Shown piece by piece: positions 42,176 to 51,528 of a stretch of DNA of 64,000 nucleotides. The stretch is from the NCBI RefSeq assembly GCF_023370075.1, contig NZ_CP097149.1:1198001-1262000 (forward strand), read 5' to 3'. A model generated the notes under the pieces. It was not told the origin of the DNA. It made no database searches and saw nothing but the letters and a program-made list of their open reading frames with translations. The translations under genes and the position numbers were made by a program. Source of the DNA: Deinococcus sp. QL22 (GTDB lineage Bacteria > Deinococcota > Deinococci > Deinococcales > Deinococcaceae). Position 1 is the stretch's first letter, and each line of letters begins with the position of its first letter.

Positions 42176-42798
42176 GCCAAACTTCTCTGCCACTGACCCT
42201 GTACCTGATCCGGCACGCGCCCACGCTGCCCAACGCCCAGCGGCGGTATCCGCACAGCGGCGAGGACGCCTCCCTATCGGATGCGGGGCGGATATTGGCG
42301 GCAGGATTGGCGGGCACACTTCCAGCCTCGCCACTCGCTTATCTGTTGGCTTATACCTCTCCGGCGCGGCGGGCACGCGAAACGGCGGCGCTGGCAGGGT
42401 TTCCGCACGCACAGGCTGCGCCGGCCCTGCAAGAAGCCCGTTTTGGCGTGATGGCAGGCCACACCTGGGCCGAACTGGAAGACGAATATGGTGTTGCCCC
42501 ACGGGAATGGATAGACGCCCTCTCCGACCCTGGTTCGGACTCTGGGCCACCGGGCGGCGAAACGGGGCGCACCTTCCATGCCCGCCTTCAGAAGTGGTTA
42601 GACGCCCTGCCACACGCGGGAACCGTGGTGGCCTTCACCCATGCTGGCCCGCTGCTGGCCCTGCTGCGCCTGACTGTGGGTTTGCGGGCTGCTGAAATTG
42701 CGCCGGGGGGCAGGGCGGTGCTGCACCGGGCCGCCGCACATCCCACTTCAGCGGGCGGGGACTGGTGGCTCTCGCATCTGGCCCCGCCCACTGGCTAA
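42172..42798 (+). CDS. cobC: Alpha-ribazole phosphatase-like histidine phosphatase
   Basis: About 208 residues. Histidine-phosphatase motif [12 protein letters not shown], then [12 protein letters not shown] and a second catalytic His in [15 protein letters not shown]. In this operon it should dephosphorylate alpha-ribazole-5'-phosphate or adenosylcobalamin phosphate. TTG at 42172 overlaps the cobS stop (TTGA), repeating the mntR-cobS arrangement. Confidence 0.85.
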
Positions 42799-42807
42799 GC
42801 TGAGAAA

Positions 42808-43608
42808 GTGAATTCCACACAAACTCTACAGGCCCCCTTCTTGGTCACAGGTGGTACGGGGCAATTGGGCCGCCCCCTCGTGGCCGAACTGTTGCGGCAT
42901 GGGGCCGAGGTGCGGGTGCTGACGCGCCGTATACCCGCTGCCGCGCCCCCTGCGGGCCTGACCTACGTCGCGGGCGACCTCACAACCGGTGAAGGCTTGA
43001 CCGGAGCTTTGCGCGGCGTGGGCACCGTGATTCATGCTGCCCACGACCCCACCGACCCCATGCGGGACGTCACCGCCACCCGCAATCTGCTGCAAGCCTG
43101 CCGCGATACCGCAACCCCGCCCCCTGCGGTGCTGTACGTGTCTATCGTGGGCGCGGCTCAGGCCACTGCTTTTGGCTATTACGCGGGCAAAGTGCGCGGT
43201 GAAGCACTGGTACAGAGCAGCGGCCTCCCTTACCTGATCTTCCAGGCCACCCAGTTTCAGGAATTTGTGGCCGAAATATTGACCGGATTGACGCGCTGGC
43301 CGCTGGTGCCGCTGCTGCCGGGTCAATTGCAACCTGTGGCTGTCGCGGATGTAGGCGCTGTGCTGGCCGACCACGCCCTGCACGGCACACGCGGCGAAGC
43401 GGTCTTGGCCGGGCCAGAGATCATCACCCTGCACGAGCTGACCCGGACGTGGCTGGCCGCTCACCACCAGCACAAGCTGTTGCTGCCACTGCCCTTCGCG
43501 CCCCCTCACCCCTTTTTGCAGGCGGTGAGACGCGGCGTTCTCACGGCACCGCAGGCGGCTTACCAGGGGCGCAGTTGGGCCGACTTCCTGCGCGAATCCA
43601 TCCTATGA
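42808..43608 (+). CDS. NmrA/SDR-like NAD(P)-binding protein
   Basis: 266 residues. Rossmann motif VTGGTGQLGRPLVAELL near the N-terminus; no Tyr-x3-Lys pair, so it resembles atypical SDR/NmrA proteins that sense redox or act as reductases. TAAGCT lies 6 bases before the GTG start, so it may have its own promoter. It overlaps cobU by four bases. Role in cobalamin biosynthesis is not evident. Confidence 0.85.
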   Translation: MNSTQTLQAPFLVTGGTGQLGRPLVAELLRHGAEVRVLTRRIPAAAPPAGLTYVAGDLTTGEGLTGALRGVGTVIHAAHDPTDPMRDVTATRNLLQACRDTATPPPAVLYVSIVGAAQATAFGYYAGKVRGEALVQSSGLPYLIFQATQFQEFVAEILTGLTRWPLVPLLPGQLQPVAVADVGAVLADHALHGTRGEAVLAGPEIITLHELTRTWLAAHHQHKLLLPLPFAPPHPFLQAVRRGVLTAPQAAYQGRSWADFLRESIL

Positions 43609-44117
43609 CCCTTATATTTGTCACAGGCGGCGCACGCAGCGGCAAAAGCAGTTTTGCAGAGAAGATCGCGCAGGAGCGGGCAGAAAGCAGCGTGACTTAC
43701 CTCGCCACTGCACAGGCTTTCGACACCGAGATGGAAGACCGTATTGCCCGCCACCGCACAGACCGCCCCGCCGAGTGGCACACCGTAGAGGAGCCGCTGG
43801 ACGTGCTGGTCGCCCTGCAAGCCGCGCCCACGCCCACCGTGCTGCTGGACTGCCTGAGTTTGTGGGTCAGCAATCTGCTGCTGTCGGGTCTGGATGAAGA
43901 GGTGATTCTGGCGCGTACCGACGCCGTACTCCACGCTCAGACCGTGCGCGGCGGCCTGCTGATCGCCGTGACCAACGAAGTCGGCAGCGGCATCGTGCCC
44001 GACAATGCGTTGGCCCGCAGCTACCGCGACATTCTGGGCCGGGTCAACCAGCGTTTTGCCGCCGCGTCAGCCGAAGCGTATCTGCTGGCAAGCGGGCTGC
44101 CGCTGCAGCTGAAGTAG
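43605..44117 (+). CDS. cobU: Adenosylcobinamide kinase / guanylyltransferase
   Basis: 170 residues. P-loop VTGGARSGKSSFAEK, then LATAQAFDTEMEDRI and LLDCLSLWVSNLL, and VTNEVGSGIVPDNALARSYRD near the C-terminus (split in family signature). Phosphorylates and guanylates adenosylcobinamide. ATG overlaps the SDR stop. Confidence 0.95.
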   Translation: MTLIFVTGGARSGKSSFAEKIAQERAESSVTYLATAQAFDTEMEDRIARHRTDRPAEWHTVEEPLDVLVALQAAPTPTVLLDCLSLWVSNLLLSGLDEEVILARTDAVLHAQTVRGGLLIAVTNEVGSGIVPDNALARSYRDILGRVNQRFAAASAEAYLLASGLPLQLK

Positions 44118-44127
44118 AAAAGGCGCA

Positions 44128-44205
44128 CTTGTCCTCCCCTCTCCTACGGAGCTTTTGAAGTCAAGGGGGGCATTGCGCCAGCAACGGAGGGGGTTCACCT
44201 TCCAA
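44128..44205. repeat. CAAGGGGGG-type repeat, second copy
   Basis: Between cobU and cobT. Reverse complement begins GGAAGGTGAACCCCC and carries CCCCCCTTGA and GGGGAGGACAAG as in 27092-27150. Confidence 0.75.
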
Positions 44206-44258
44206 GCCAGATTTAAGCTTAAGCCACACCTTCCCCTGCCCTACCCTAAGCTCCCACT

Positions 44259-45371
44259 ATGCCCACTCCTTCCCTGCCCACCGAACTTGCCGCCCTGATT
44301 GCCGCCGTGCAGCCTGCCCACGCCGGGGCGGTGGCCGCTGCCCGCACGCGCCAAGCCCAACTGACCAAACCGCACGGGGCGCTGGGCGATCTGGAAGAGG
44401 TGAGTGTGCGGCTGGCGGGCGTGTTCGGGTCAGACCGACCCCATCCACGCGGCGTGGCGGTGCTGGTGGCGGCGGCAGATCACGGCGTCGCGGCAGGCCC
44501 GCACCCCGTCAGCGCCTACCCGCCCGAAGTCACGCCCGCCATGGTCGCCAACTTTTTGGCCGACACCCCCGCCGGACTGGGCGGAGCCGCTGTGAACGCG
44601 ATTGCGCGCAGTGTGGGAGCGCGGGTGTACGTGATGGATGCGGGCGTGAATGCCGACCTGCCGCAGCACCCGGCGTTGGTGAGAGCAGCGGACTTGGGGG
44701 GACTGGGGCGTCGCGGTACATCCGACCTGAGAACCGGGCCTGCCATGAGCCGGGATGAAGCAGTGGCCCTGATTCTGGCAGGCGCGGCACTGGCCCGCCA
44801 AGCTGTGCAGGACGGCGCAGACCTGATCGTGCCCGGAGAAATGGGCATCGGCAACACCACGCCTGCTGCGGCCCTGACTGCCCGGATGCTGGGGCAGGAC
44901 GCTGTCGCCGTAACCGGACGGGGCACGGGCGTAGACGACGCCACGCTGGAGCGCAAAGTGGCCGCCGTGCGGGAGGCGTTGGCACGCGGCGGCAGCACTC
45001 TTGCAGACCCATTGGGCGTGCTGGCCGATCTGGGCGGCTTCGAGATCGCGGCGATGCTGGGCATGATGCTTCAGTCGGTGGCGCTGGGTAAGGTCGTCAT
45101 TCTGGACGGGTTTGTAGAAGGCAGCGCGGCCCTGCTGGCTGTGGCGCTGGCCCCCGCCCTGGCCGACTTCCTGTTTGCCGCCGGAGAATGCGCCGAAATC
45201 GGGCACGCGGCGCAACTGGCGCACCTGAATCTGAAACCGATGTTCCGTCTAGGCCTGCGCCTGGGCGAGGGCACGGGGGGCGTGCTGGCCGCGCCTATGT
45301 TGCTGGCAGCGGCGGCCACCCTGCGGGAAATGCAGACCTTTGCCGAGGCTGGGGTTCCGGGTGGGGCGTGA
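44259..45371 (+). CDS. cobT: Nicotinate-nucleotide-dimethylbenzimidazole phosphoribosyltransferase
   Basis: 370 residues. VLVAAADHGVAAGPHPVSA, GEMGIGNTTPAAA and a C-terminal catalytic-Glu region (MFRLGLRLGEGTGG) are diagnostic. It makes alpha-ribazole phosphate, the substrate chain for cobC/cobS. TAAGCT lies 6 bases before its ATG. The cobU gap holds only a repeat, so it may be separately transcribed. Confidence 0.95.
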   Translation: MPTPSLPTELAALIAAVQPAHAGAVAAARTRQAQLTKPHGALGDLEEVSVRLAGVFGSDRPHPRGVAVLVAAADHGVAAGPHPVSAYPPEVTPAMVANFLADTPAGLGGAAVNAIARSVGARVYVMDAGVNADLPQHPALVRAADLGGLGRRGTSDLRTGPAMSRDEAVALILAGAALARQAVQDGADLIVPGEMGIGNTTPAAALTARMLGQDAVAVTGRGTGVDDATLERKVAAVREALARGGSTLADPLGVLADLGGFEIAAMLGMMLQSVALGKVVILDGFVEGSAALLAVALAPALADFLFAAGECAEIGHAAQLAHLNLKPMFRLGLRLGEGTGGVLAAPMLLAAAATLREMQTFAEAGVPGGA

Positions 45372-45381
45372 GGGCGCCTCA

Positions 45382-45560
45382 GGGTCGAGGGTCTGAGGGT
45401 CTAAGAAGGGCAATCGCTGACGCTCATTTACCCCTCCCCGCATCCCCTCAAGGGTCACGAGGCTCACGGCCCCCTATTCCGGCCCTTGTTCTGTTGCCCT
45501 CGCCCCTGTGGGACTCGCAGAGCTGCGCAGCAGAGAGGGGCGCTGCATGAGCAGTGGGGT
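45382..45560 (+). repeat. Mosaic repeat, copy D
   Basis: The 293-base space before the trpF pair. First part (GGGTCTGAGGGTCTAAG to GCATCCCCTCAAGGG) parallels copy C; the later GCAGAGCTGCGCAGC with GAGAGGGG parallels the end of copy A. CCTCGACCCTTAGAC follows at 45605-45619. No gene seen. Confidence 0.7.
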
Positions 45561-45664
45561 GAGGGGGAGAGTCGGACGCATTCCTGCCCCAGCACCTTAA
45601 AGATCCTCGACCCTTAGACGCTCCTCGCCCAAACGTTTGCCCCGCTATCCCGCAAAATGGCTCT

Positions 45665-45916
45665 ATGTCCGACCACGAACTGAACTTTGCCCGCGAAATC
45701 CTAGGCTCGCGCAATTACCGCGACGTGCCCGACGATGAAGTGCTGGCACAGGCCGAGCGGCTCCTGGGCGACTGGATGTCGGGTGAGGCCCGCATGGAAC
45801 GGCCAAAGCTGTATGACCATTACGCCCTGCTGCTGCTGGCCCTGATCCGCCGCACCCGGAGTTTGGAAGACCGGGTGGCAATTCTGGAAGCCCAACAGGG
45901 CCAGCAGGACGAATGA
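45665..45916 (+). CDS. Small hypothetical protein, operon partner of trpF
   Basis: 83 residues, mostly helical and charged; ends with a short heptad pattern ([15 protein letters not shown]) suggestive of a coiled coil. Overlaps trpF by four bases. Not recognised. Confidence 0.75.
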   Translation: MSDHELNFAREILGSRNYRDVPDDEVLAQAERLLGDWMSGEARMERPKLYDHYALLLLALIRRTRSLEDRVAILEAQQGQQDE

Positions 45917-46575
45917 CCGCCCCGACTGCACCCCGTATCCGCGTGAAAGTCTGCGGCACCACGTCTGTTACCGACGCCGTACAGGCCGCTGAGGCTGGGG
46001 CCGATGCCCTTGGGTTCATCTTCGCGCCGATCAGCAAACGGCTGGTATCGGCAGAAGTGGCGCGGGCCGCCAGCCTGAGCGTGGGGCCAGTCGTGGCGCG
46101 TGTCGGCGTGTTTTTGGATCAGGGGTTAGACGAGGTACTCAGAACGGCAGAGCGGGCGCGGATGAGTGCCGTGCAGCTTCACGGCGATTTGTCAAGCCTT
46201 TACGTGAGCGAGGTGGCCCGCTATCATCCCGTTCTGCGTGTGTTGCGCCCCGCCGATTTGCTGGCAGGTGCAGACGCGCTAGAAGCCGCGAAAGAGGTTG
46301 CGGAAGTCCCCGGCGTGACCCTGATGCTGGACGCCCCGGAACCGGGCGGTGGCGTGCCGCTGGACTGGGAAGCCCTGCGCCCGATCTTTCCGGCAGGGGC
46401 CTGGCTGGCGGGTGGATTGGGGCCGCAGAACGTGGCTGCCGCGATCCGGGCACTGAACCCGGTGGGAGTGGACGCCGTGAGCCGCCTAGAGAGTTCTGCG
46501 GGTGTGAAAAATCATGATTTGGTGTGGTCTTTCGTTGTGGCCGCACGTTCTGGCTCCTCTGCTGACGGAGCATAG
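45913..46575 (+). CDS. trpF: Phosphoribosylanthranilate isomerase
   Basis: 220 residues, single TIM barrel. [20 protein letters not shown] and [10 protein letters not shown] (PRA-isomerase phosphate loop) then LDAPEPGGG with [10 protein letters not shown]. Third step of tryptophan synthesis. It stands away from other trp genes. The DnaA-box cluster starts one base after its stop. Confidence 0.93.
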   Translation: MTAPTAPRIRVKVCGTTSVTDAVQAAEAGADALGFIFAPISKRLVSAEVARAASLSVGPVVARVGVFLDQGLDEVLRTAERARMSAVQLHGDLSSLYVSEVARYHPVLRVLRPADLLAGADALEAAKEVAEVPGVTLMLDAPEPGGGVPLDWEALRPIFPAGAWLAGGLGPQNVAAAIRALNPVGVDAVSRLESSAGVKNHDLVWSFVVAARSGSSADGA

Positions 46576-46744
46576 TTATCCACAGGCATGCGTTTCACTG
46601 TGGATAACTTTCGGACTTTTCAGAGACCTTTCGGAAACCCGCTTGCAGGCCGTCCCACACAGTCAAAATCCCCTCTTTGCAGGGGGTGTTTCACAGGTCT
46701 ATCCATAGGTTGTCCACAAGGCCTGTGGATAAAATTGTGGATAA
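46576..46744. promoter_or_regulatory. Cluster of five DnaA-box-like 9-mers
   Basis: TTATCCACA at 46576-46584 (+); its complement TGTGGATAA at 46599-46607, 46724-46732 and 46736-46744; TTGTCCACA, one mismatch, at 46710-46718. All lie between the convergent trpF and metalloenzyme genes. No dnaA is in the window. The first two also form a 12-bp inverted repeat (46574-46585 / 46598-46609) that could act as a terminator stem. A CCCCT/AGGGG hairpin is also present near 46670. Confidence 0.8.
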
Positions 46745-46747
46745 CTT

Positions 46748-47635
46748 TCAGTCTCTCGTGTGGTCAATGTCAGATTTTGCCGTCTGCGGCGGTAAGCCAA
46801 ACCAGTGGGCAAGGGCCTGTCCAGCTTCCACCACATTGCTCGCGTTTGGCAGGCTCAGACCTGATGCCGCGAAGGGCACGCGGGCCAGCGTATGGGCCTT
46901 GACGGTCAAGTTTTCGGCGTTCCCATGATCGGAGGTGAGCAGCACCTGTGCCCCGGCCTGCAAGGCTCCGGCCAGCAACGCGTCTACCCGCACAAGGTAC
47001 GCCCGCGCCGCCGCTGCCACCGCCGGACGGGTGGGCAGGCTCCCCAGATGGCCCAGTGGGTCGCTGAACCAGAGGTCTGCCACCAACAAATCATGGGTTT
47101 GGGCGCTGGTTGCCAGGCTCTCGCCCAGGCGAGAAACCTCGTCCAGTGGGCGCACGGGCTGCCAAGGTTCGGTGTAACTGAGGCCCAGTGTGGCAGGCAC
47201 AGGCGGCACGCCGGGCGGGTTCAGTGGGCTTCCGGCGGCCAGAAACGAGAACGGAAAACAGCCCATACGGGGTCGCCGCGCCTGCGCTTCAAAGTAGGGC
47301 GGTGGGTAATGGTTGGCGAGGGCCACCCTTGCGCCTGCCTGTGCCAGCCGCACCGGAAGCGCCGATTCACGCAGAAGGCGCTGCAAGGTCGGCCCCGGAT
47401 GCGGCCCAAAATGCTCGCCCATCACGCGCACGGCGTCCTGCCCGGTCAGCCAGCACGCCTGCCCTGTCCCCGATTGCGGCAGTCCCAGCACGCCCAAGGT
47501 GGTATCGAGCGCCTGCCCGGCGTCGATCAGGGGCCGCAGCGCAGGCAACGGCTGATCCCAGATGGAATCCGGCCCCACTGCGTCTAGAGGATGGCCCACG
47601 CCGTCCAGGGCGAGCCAGAGGAGGGCAGAGGGCAT
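46748..47635 (-). CDS. Metalloenzyme of the alkaline-phosphatase/phosphoglycerate-mutase superfamily
   Basis: About 295 residues. [10 protein letters not shown] at the N-terminus and [15 protein letters not shown] towards the end are the metal-site blocks of the iPGM/alkaline-phosphatase superfamily, but it is far shorter than true iPGM (about 510). Function unknown. TACACT lies 6 bases before the ATG at 47635 (leaderless). Confidence 0.8.
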   Translation of the reverse strand: MPSALLWLALDGVGHPLDAVGPDSIWDQPLPALRPLIDAGQALDTTLGVLGLPQSGTGQACWLTGQDAVRVMGEHFGPHPGPTLQRLLRESALPVRLAQAGARVALANHYPPPYFEAQARRPRMGCFPFSFLAAGSPLNPPGVPPVPATLGLSYTEPWQPVRPLDEVSRLGESLATSAQTHDLLVADLWFSDPLGHLGSLPTRPAVAAAARAYLVRVDALLAGALQAGAQVLLTSDHGNAENLTVKAHTLARVPFAASGLSLPNASNVVEAGQALAHWFGLPPQTAKSDIDHTRD

Positions 47636-47764
47636 GGAGGAAGTGTAGAGGGATTGTGGAGGGTGGATTGTAGAAGGTGAGAAAACAGCGAGAGGCTGAG
47701 TTGACCTCTTCACGCACCTCAGGCTGTCTCTCCTCAGCCCGCCACCGCCTTACCACACCGACAC

Positions 47765-47814
47765 TGAACCGGGTTCATTGCCTTCGTTCAGCATTTAGTC
47801 TAAAACTCTGAACG
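47765..47814 (+). promoter_or_regulatory. Palindromes upstream of birA
   Basis: TGAACC G GGTTCA (47765-47777), a perfect 6-bp inverted repeat, and CGTTCAG / CTGAACG (47785-47791 and 47808-47814) whose second arm touches the GTG. Possible BirA operator; no consensus for Deinococcus is known to me. Confidence 0.4.
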
Positions 47815-48749
47815 TGCCTGACCGTCTGTTGCCGCTGCTCTCCGACCTTCCTCAATCTGGGGAGGCGTTGGGGGCGCGGCTGGGCGTGGGGCGCGTCACC
47901 GTGAATACGCTGGCGCGGCGGCTGGAAGCAGACGGCGTGCCCGTGGTCATTTCTCGCGAGGGGTACGCCCTGGCGGCGGGCACGCCTGCGCCGATGCTGG
48001 TGGCCCCGCTGCTGGCCACCCACACCTTCGGGCAGGCCCTGCGCTACGCCGGAACTGTCACCAGCACACAGGATGTGGCCCGCGCCTGGGCCGATGACGC
48101 CGCTGCACCAGCCGCACACGGCGCAGTCGTGGTGGCCGAACGGCAGAGCGCAGGCCGGGGCAGGCGTGGCCGGGCCTGGGACACCACGCACGGTACGCTG
48201 GTTTTTAGTGTGCTGCTGCATGGCCTGACCTTGCCCGAACTGGCACTGATTCCGTTGGCAGCGGGCGTGGCGGTGCAGGCGGCGTCCCGAATAGGTGGTC
48301 TGAAATGGCCCAACGACCTTTTGGCTGCCGATGGCCGCAAACTGGCAGGCATTCTGCTGGAGGCCGATCTACGGGGCGAAGAAGTCCGGCGGGCCGTGCT
48401 GGGCATCGGAATCAACGTGTCTGCCGCGCCAGGCGGGGCCGCTTTTCTGACCGAATGGCGGCCCGACCTGACCCGCGACCGCCTGTTGGCCGACCTGTTG
48501 GCCGCGCTGGAGCATTGGCTGGCGCAACCGCTCGCGCAGATTTTGACGGCTTGGCGGCAGACCAGTGTGACGCTGGGGCGGCCCGTGCAGGTGCAGACGC
48601 CGCGTGGCCCGGTAGCAGGCACGGCGCTGGATATAGATGCGCAGGGGAGCCTGTTGGTGCAGGTGTCTGGCGGCGAGGTCGTGACCATCAGCGCGGGCGA
48701 CGTGCAGTTGGTTGGGCAACTGGCCTCCCCTGCCCCCGCACCCGGTTAA
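47814..48749 (+). CDS. birA: Biotin-[acetyl-CoA-carboxylase] ligase and biotin repressor
   Basis: 311 residues. N-terminal winged helix (SGEALGARLGVGRVTVNTL), ligase core with VVVAERQSAGRGRRGRAW and LKWPNDLLA, and C-terminal SH3-like domain. It makes biotinyl-AMP and transfers biotin to carrier proteins. The HTH implies a bifunctional regulator. Directly upstream of bioY. GTG start. Confidence 0.93.
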   Translation: MPDRLLPLLSDLPQSGEALGARLGVGRVTVNTLARRLEADGVPVVISREGYALAAGTPAPMLVAPLLATHTFGQALRYAGTVTSTQDVARAWADDAAAPAAHGAVVVAERQSAGRGRRGRAWDTTHGTLVFSVLLHGLTLPELALIPLAAGVAVQAASRIGGLKWPNDLLAADGRKLAGILLEADLRGEEVRRAVLGIGINVSAAPGGAAFLTEWRPDLTRDRLLADLLAALEHWLAQPLAQILTAWRQTSVTLGRPVQVQTPRGPVAGTALDIDAQGSLLVQVSGGEVVTISAGDVQLVGQLASPAPAPG

Positions 48750-48811
48750 GATTCATCTACACCCCAATTCAGCCTCTCTCGGATTCATCAGACAGATTCA
48801 CAGGAGTTCTT

Positions 48812-49402
48812 ATGACGCACGTTGCACCCGGTTATCCCACCTTGGCCCAGACCCTCGCCCCCCACCACAGCCTGATTCGCAATGTCTTGTTGGTCGTGGG
48901 TGGCGCGGCGGTGGTGGCCCTCGCCGCCCAGGTCGAAATTCCCATGCAGCCCGTCCCCCTGACTCTGCAAACCCTCGCGGTGTTGCTGGTGGGCGCGGTG
49001 CTGGGCAGCAAGCGCGGCGCGGCGGCACTGGCCCTCTACATGGCCGCCGGAGCCGCTGGCCTGCCCATCCTGAGCGGTGGCGGGGCAGGACTGGCTAAGG
49101 TCATGGGGCCGACGGGCGGCTACCTGCTGGGCTTCATCCTGGCTGCCGGGTTGGTGGGATGGCTGGCCGAGCGCTACGCCCTGGATCGCAAATTTGCAGG
49201 CACGGCGTTGGCGATGCTGGTGGGCAACGTTGTGATTTACATTCCCGGCCTGCTGTGGCTGGGCAACGTGCTGAACGTATCGGCGACCAAGGCCCTTGAA
49301 TACGGTCTGACGCCCTTCCTGATCGGAGACGGCATCAAGCTGCTGCTGGCCGCGTTGCTGCTGCCTGCGGCTTGGGCCTTTGCGGGGCGCAAAGAGGGCT
49401 AA
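48812..49402 (+). CDS. bioY: BioY biotin transporter
   Basis: 196 residues, six TM segments. VPLTLQTLAVLLVGAVLG and GGYLLGFILAAGLVG are BioY signatures. No BioM/BioN (energy-coupling ATPase and T component) follow, so it acts alone or with shared ECF subunits elsewhere. CAGGAG precedes the ATG at 48812. It is paired with birA. Confidence 0.93.
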   Translation: MTHVAPGYPTLAQTLAPHHSLIRNVLLVVGGAAVVALAAQVEIPMQPVPLTLQTLAVLLVGAVLGSKRGAAALALYMAAGAAGLPILSGGGAGLAKVMGPTGGYLLGFILAAGLVGWLAERYALDRKFAGTALAMLVGNVVIYIPGLLWLGNVLNVSATKALEYGLTPFLIGDGIKLLLAALLLPAAWAFAGRKEG

Positions 49403-49445
49403 AACTAAGCGTTGGGCCATCAGTTTCAGCCCATGCAACCACCAC

Positions 49446-49566
49446 CAAAAAGCCCCCGCTTGTGCATTGCAGGCGGGGGCGTCTCGCGCTAGGTTGTCGA
49501 TGCCTTCCGTTGTGGGGAGTGCCCCAGCGCGAGCATGGGTACAGCTTAGGTGGCGGCCCCCCGCCC
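49446..49566 (-). ncRNA. Candidate structured RNA or attenuator beside recA
   Basis: On the minus strand three arms occur: GGCGGGGG-complement arms at 49452-49459, 49472-49480 and 49557-49565, so the middle arm can pair either with the first (giving a terminator followed by TTTTT, 49451 to 49447) or with the third (enclosing the rest). Within it CTCGCGCT / AGCGCGAG (49483-49490 / 49526-49533) and GGGG / CCCC (49514-49517 / 49522-49525) form further stems. No match to tmRNA, 6S or SRP RNA that I can recognise. Confidence 0.45.
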
Positions 49567-49609
49567 GCGCATCCGTCAAAAGGCGGAGAGGGTACGTGAT
49601 ACAGCGGCG

Positions 49610-49642
49610 AAAAGCGCCCCCACCCAGGGTGGGCAGAGGCGC
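49610..49642 (-). terminator. recA operon terminator
   Basis: Stem GCGCCCCCACCC / GGGTGGG-CAGA-GGCGC with the minus strand ending in TTTT; 17 bases after the recA stop. Confidence 0.8.
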
Positions 49643-49659
49643 GGGCTAAAAGTTCGAAA

Positions 49660-50742
49660 TTACTCGGCTACGGCAGCGACAGTCGCCACCGTCGGCGCAC
49701 TGACGCCACCGTTCTTGATGGCGGCCATCACGCGGGCGCGGATTTCTTCTTCCATTTCGGGGCGCTCGGAGATGTAGGCGATGGCTTTTTCCTTGCCCTG
49801 CCCGATGCGCTCCTCGCCGTAGGAATAGAAGCTGCCCGCCTTCTTGATGATGTCCATGTCGGCAGCGAGGCCCACCAGATCGGCCACCTGGTCAAAGCCC
49901 TTGCCGTACACGAGGGCCAATTCCACTTCCTTGAAGGGCGCAGCGACCTTGTTCTTCACGGTCTTGATCTTGACCGTGTTGGCCACGGCGTCGTTGCCGA
50001 CCTTGATGGGCTGGCCAATCTTACGCACGTCCAGGCGCACCGAGGAATAGAACTTCAGGGCGCGGCCCCCGGTGGTGGTTTCGGGGTTGCCGTACATCAC
50101 GCCGATCTTTTCGCGAACCTGGTTGATGAAAATGGCGGCGGTTCCGGTCTTGCTCAGAATCGCGGTTAGTTTGCGGAGAGCCTGCGACATCAGGCGGGCC
50201 TGCAAACCGGGCAGGCTGTCGCCCATGTCGCCCTCAATTTCGGCGCGGGGCGTCAGGGCGGCCACGGAATCCACGACGACCACGTCAATGGCGCCGCTGC
50301 GAACCAGCAGTTCCATGATTTCCAGCGCCTGCTCGCCGTTGTCGGGCTGAGACACCAGCAGTTCGTCGGTGTTCACGCCCAGCGCACGGGCGTACACGGG
50401 GTCAAGCGCGTGCTCGGCGTCGATGAAGGCGCAGGTGCCGCCCGCTTTCTGGGCCTGAGCAAGGATGCTGAGGGCCAGCGTGGTCTTGCCGCCCGACTCG
50501 GGGCCGTAGATTTCGGTCACGCGGCCACGGGGAATCCCGCCCACGCCGAGCGCCAGGTCAAGGCTCAGGCTGCCCGTGCTGATGGTCTGGATGTCCAGCT
50601 TGGTTTCCGCGCCCAGCTTCATGATGCTGCCCTTGCCAAACGTTTTCTCGATCTGGGTCATGGCATTTTCGATGGCCTTGGCGCGCTCTTTGGCGTCGTT
50701 GGGGAGGTGCAAAACGGTGTCTTTATTGCTGTCCTTGCTCAT
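49660..50742 (-). CDS. recA: Recombinase RecA
   Basis: 360 residues. Walker A GPESGGKT (about 69-76), DNA-binding loops [12 protein letters not shown] and NQVREKIGV, and [10 protein letters not shown] are complete. ATP-dependent strand exchange, homologous recombination and repair. AAGGAG 8 bases upstream of ATG. Last gene of cinA-thpR-recA. Confidence 0.98.
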   Translation of the reverse strand: MSKDSNKDTVLHLPNDAKERAKAIENAMTQIEKTFGKGSIMKLGAETKLDIQTISTGSLSLDLALGVGGIPRGRVTEIYGPESGGKTTLALSILAQAQKAGGTCAFIDAEHALDPVYARALGVNTDELLVSQPDNGEQALEIMELLVRSGAIDVVVVDSVAALTPRAEIEGDMGDSLPGLQARLMSQALRKLTAILSKTGTAAIFINQVREKIGVMYGNPETTTGGRALKFYSSVRLDVRKIGQPIKVGNDAVANTVKIKTVKNKVAAPFKEVELALVYGKGFDQVADLVGLAADMDIIKKAGSFYSYGEERIGQGKEKAIAYISERPEMEEEIRARVMAAIKNGGVSAPTVATVAAVAE

Positions 50743-50808
50743 GGTGTACTCCTTGGGAGCTGCGTCTGATAAGGGCGCGGGCGGAAGGGCGGTATTTAAC
50801 GGATGGGA

Positions 50809-51528
50809 TCAGAATTCGGCGGATTGATCGGGTGCGTCCGGCAGGGGCGGCTCTGTTTCTGCCGCGCCAGCACGGAAGCGGAAGGTGCTTTCTGTCTGGT
50901 ACAGCGGCCCGGTCTTACGGAGAATCGAGCGTGCCAAGACTGCGCTGCTCGCCTGCCAGCCGAGATCGAAGGTTTTGGGCGGCACACGCGGAGCCGGGCC
51001 TTTCTTGCGGGCCAGCGTGATGTGCGCCTTGAAGGGTTGCTCGTCGGTGGCGAGGCCCAGCGCAGCAATGCCTTCGCGCAGTTGCGCGGCCAGTTCTGCC
51101 AGCCCCTCGGCTTCCACTTTTACGAACCACACGCGGGGGCTGCCCTCATTGGGAAAGTAGCCTGTGCCGCGCAACCGCACGTCCAGCGTGGGCACATTCA
51201 GCGTCAGGTCGGCCCCCAACTTGCGCAGGTCGCCCAGGCGTTCGGGCGGCACTGCAGGCAGATACGCCAGCGTGACGTGCATCTGGTCGGCCCGCACCGC
51301 CCGCCAGTTGCCCTTCAGGAGGGCCTGCGTTTCGGCCAGCGGGGTAGAAATCTCGCGGGGCAGAGTGAGCGCATAGAACAGGCGCAGGCTGGGTTCGGGC
51401 GCAGGAGTCTCTATGCGTGCAGGACTGTCTGGACGGGGTTGGTTCTTATTCTGGGATTGCGGTTTCTGAGATTGCGGCTTGACGGCTGCGGAAGCTTGCG
51501 GCCCCCGCTTGGGAGCAGGCCGGGTCAT
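50809..51528 (-). CDS. thpR: RNA 2',3'-cyclic phosphodiesterase (LigT/ThpR)
   Basis: 239 residues. Two HxTx motifs, HVTL (84-87) and HITL (169-172), define the 2H phosphoesterase family. The first 45 residues are a Gln/Lys/Pro-rich extension absent in most homologues. It sits between cinA and recA, overlapping cinA by four bases, as in other Deinococcus and Thermus. Confidence 0.93.
   Translation of the reverse strand: MTRPAPKRGPQASAAVKPQSQKPQSQNKNQPRPDSPARIETPAPEPSLRLFYALTLPREISTPLAETQALLKGNWRAVRADQMHVTLAYLPAVPPERLGDLRKLGADLTLNVPTLDVRLRGTGYFPNEGSPRVWFVKVEAEGLAELAAQLREGIAALGLATDEQPFKAHITLARKKGPAPRVPPKTFDLGWQASSAVLARSILRKTGPLYQTESTFRFRAGAAETEPPLPDAPDQSAEF

Noticed and set aside
46576..46744. 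Calling the DnaA-box cluster oriC
   Set aside because: No dnaA, dnaN or GC-skew evidence is available in this window.
48305..48811. Upstream-extended frame for bioY
   Set aside because: It runs through birA in another frame; ATG 48812 has a CAGGAG RBS and normal length.
49446..49566. Is the structured element tmRNA, 6S or SRP RNA?
   Set aside because: It lacks the tmRNA acceptor end, the 6S bulge pattern and the SRP tetraloop signature; kept only as an unnamed candidate.
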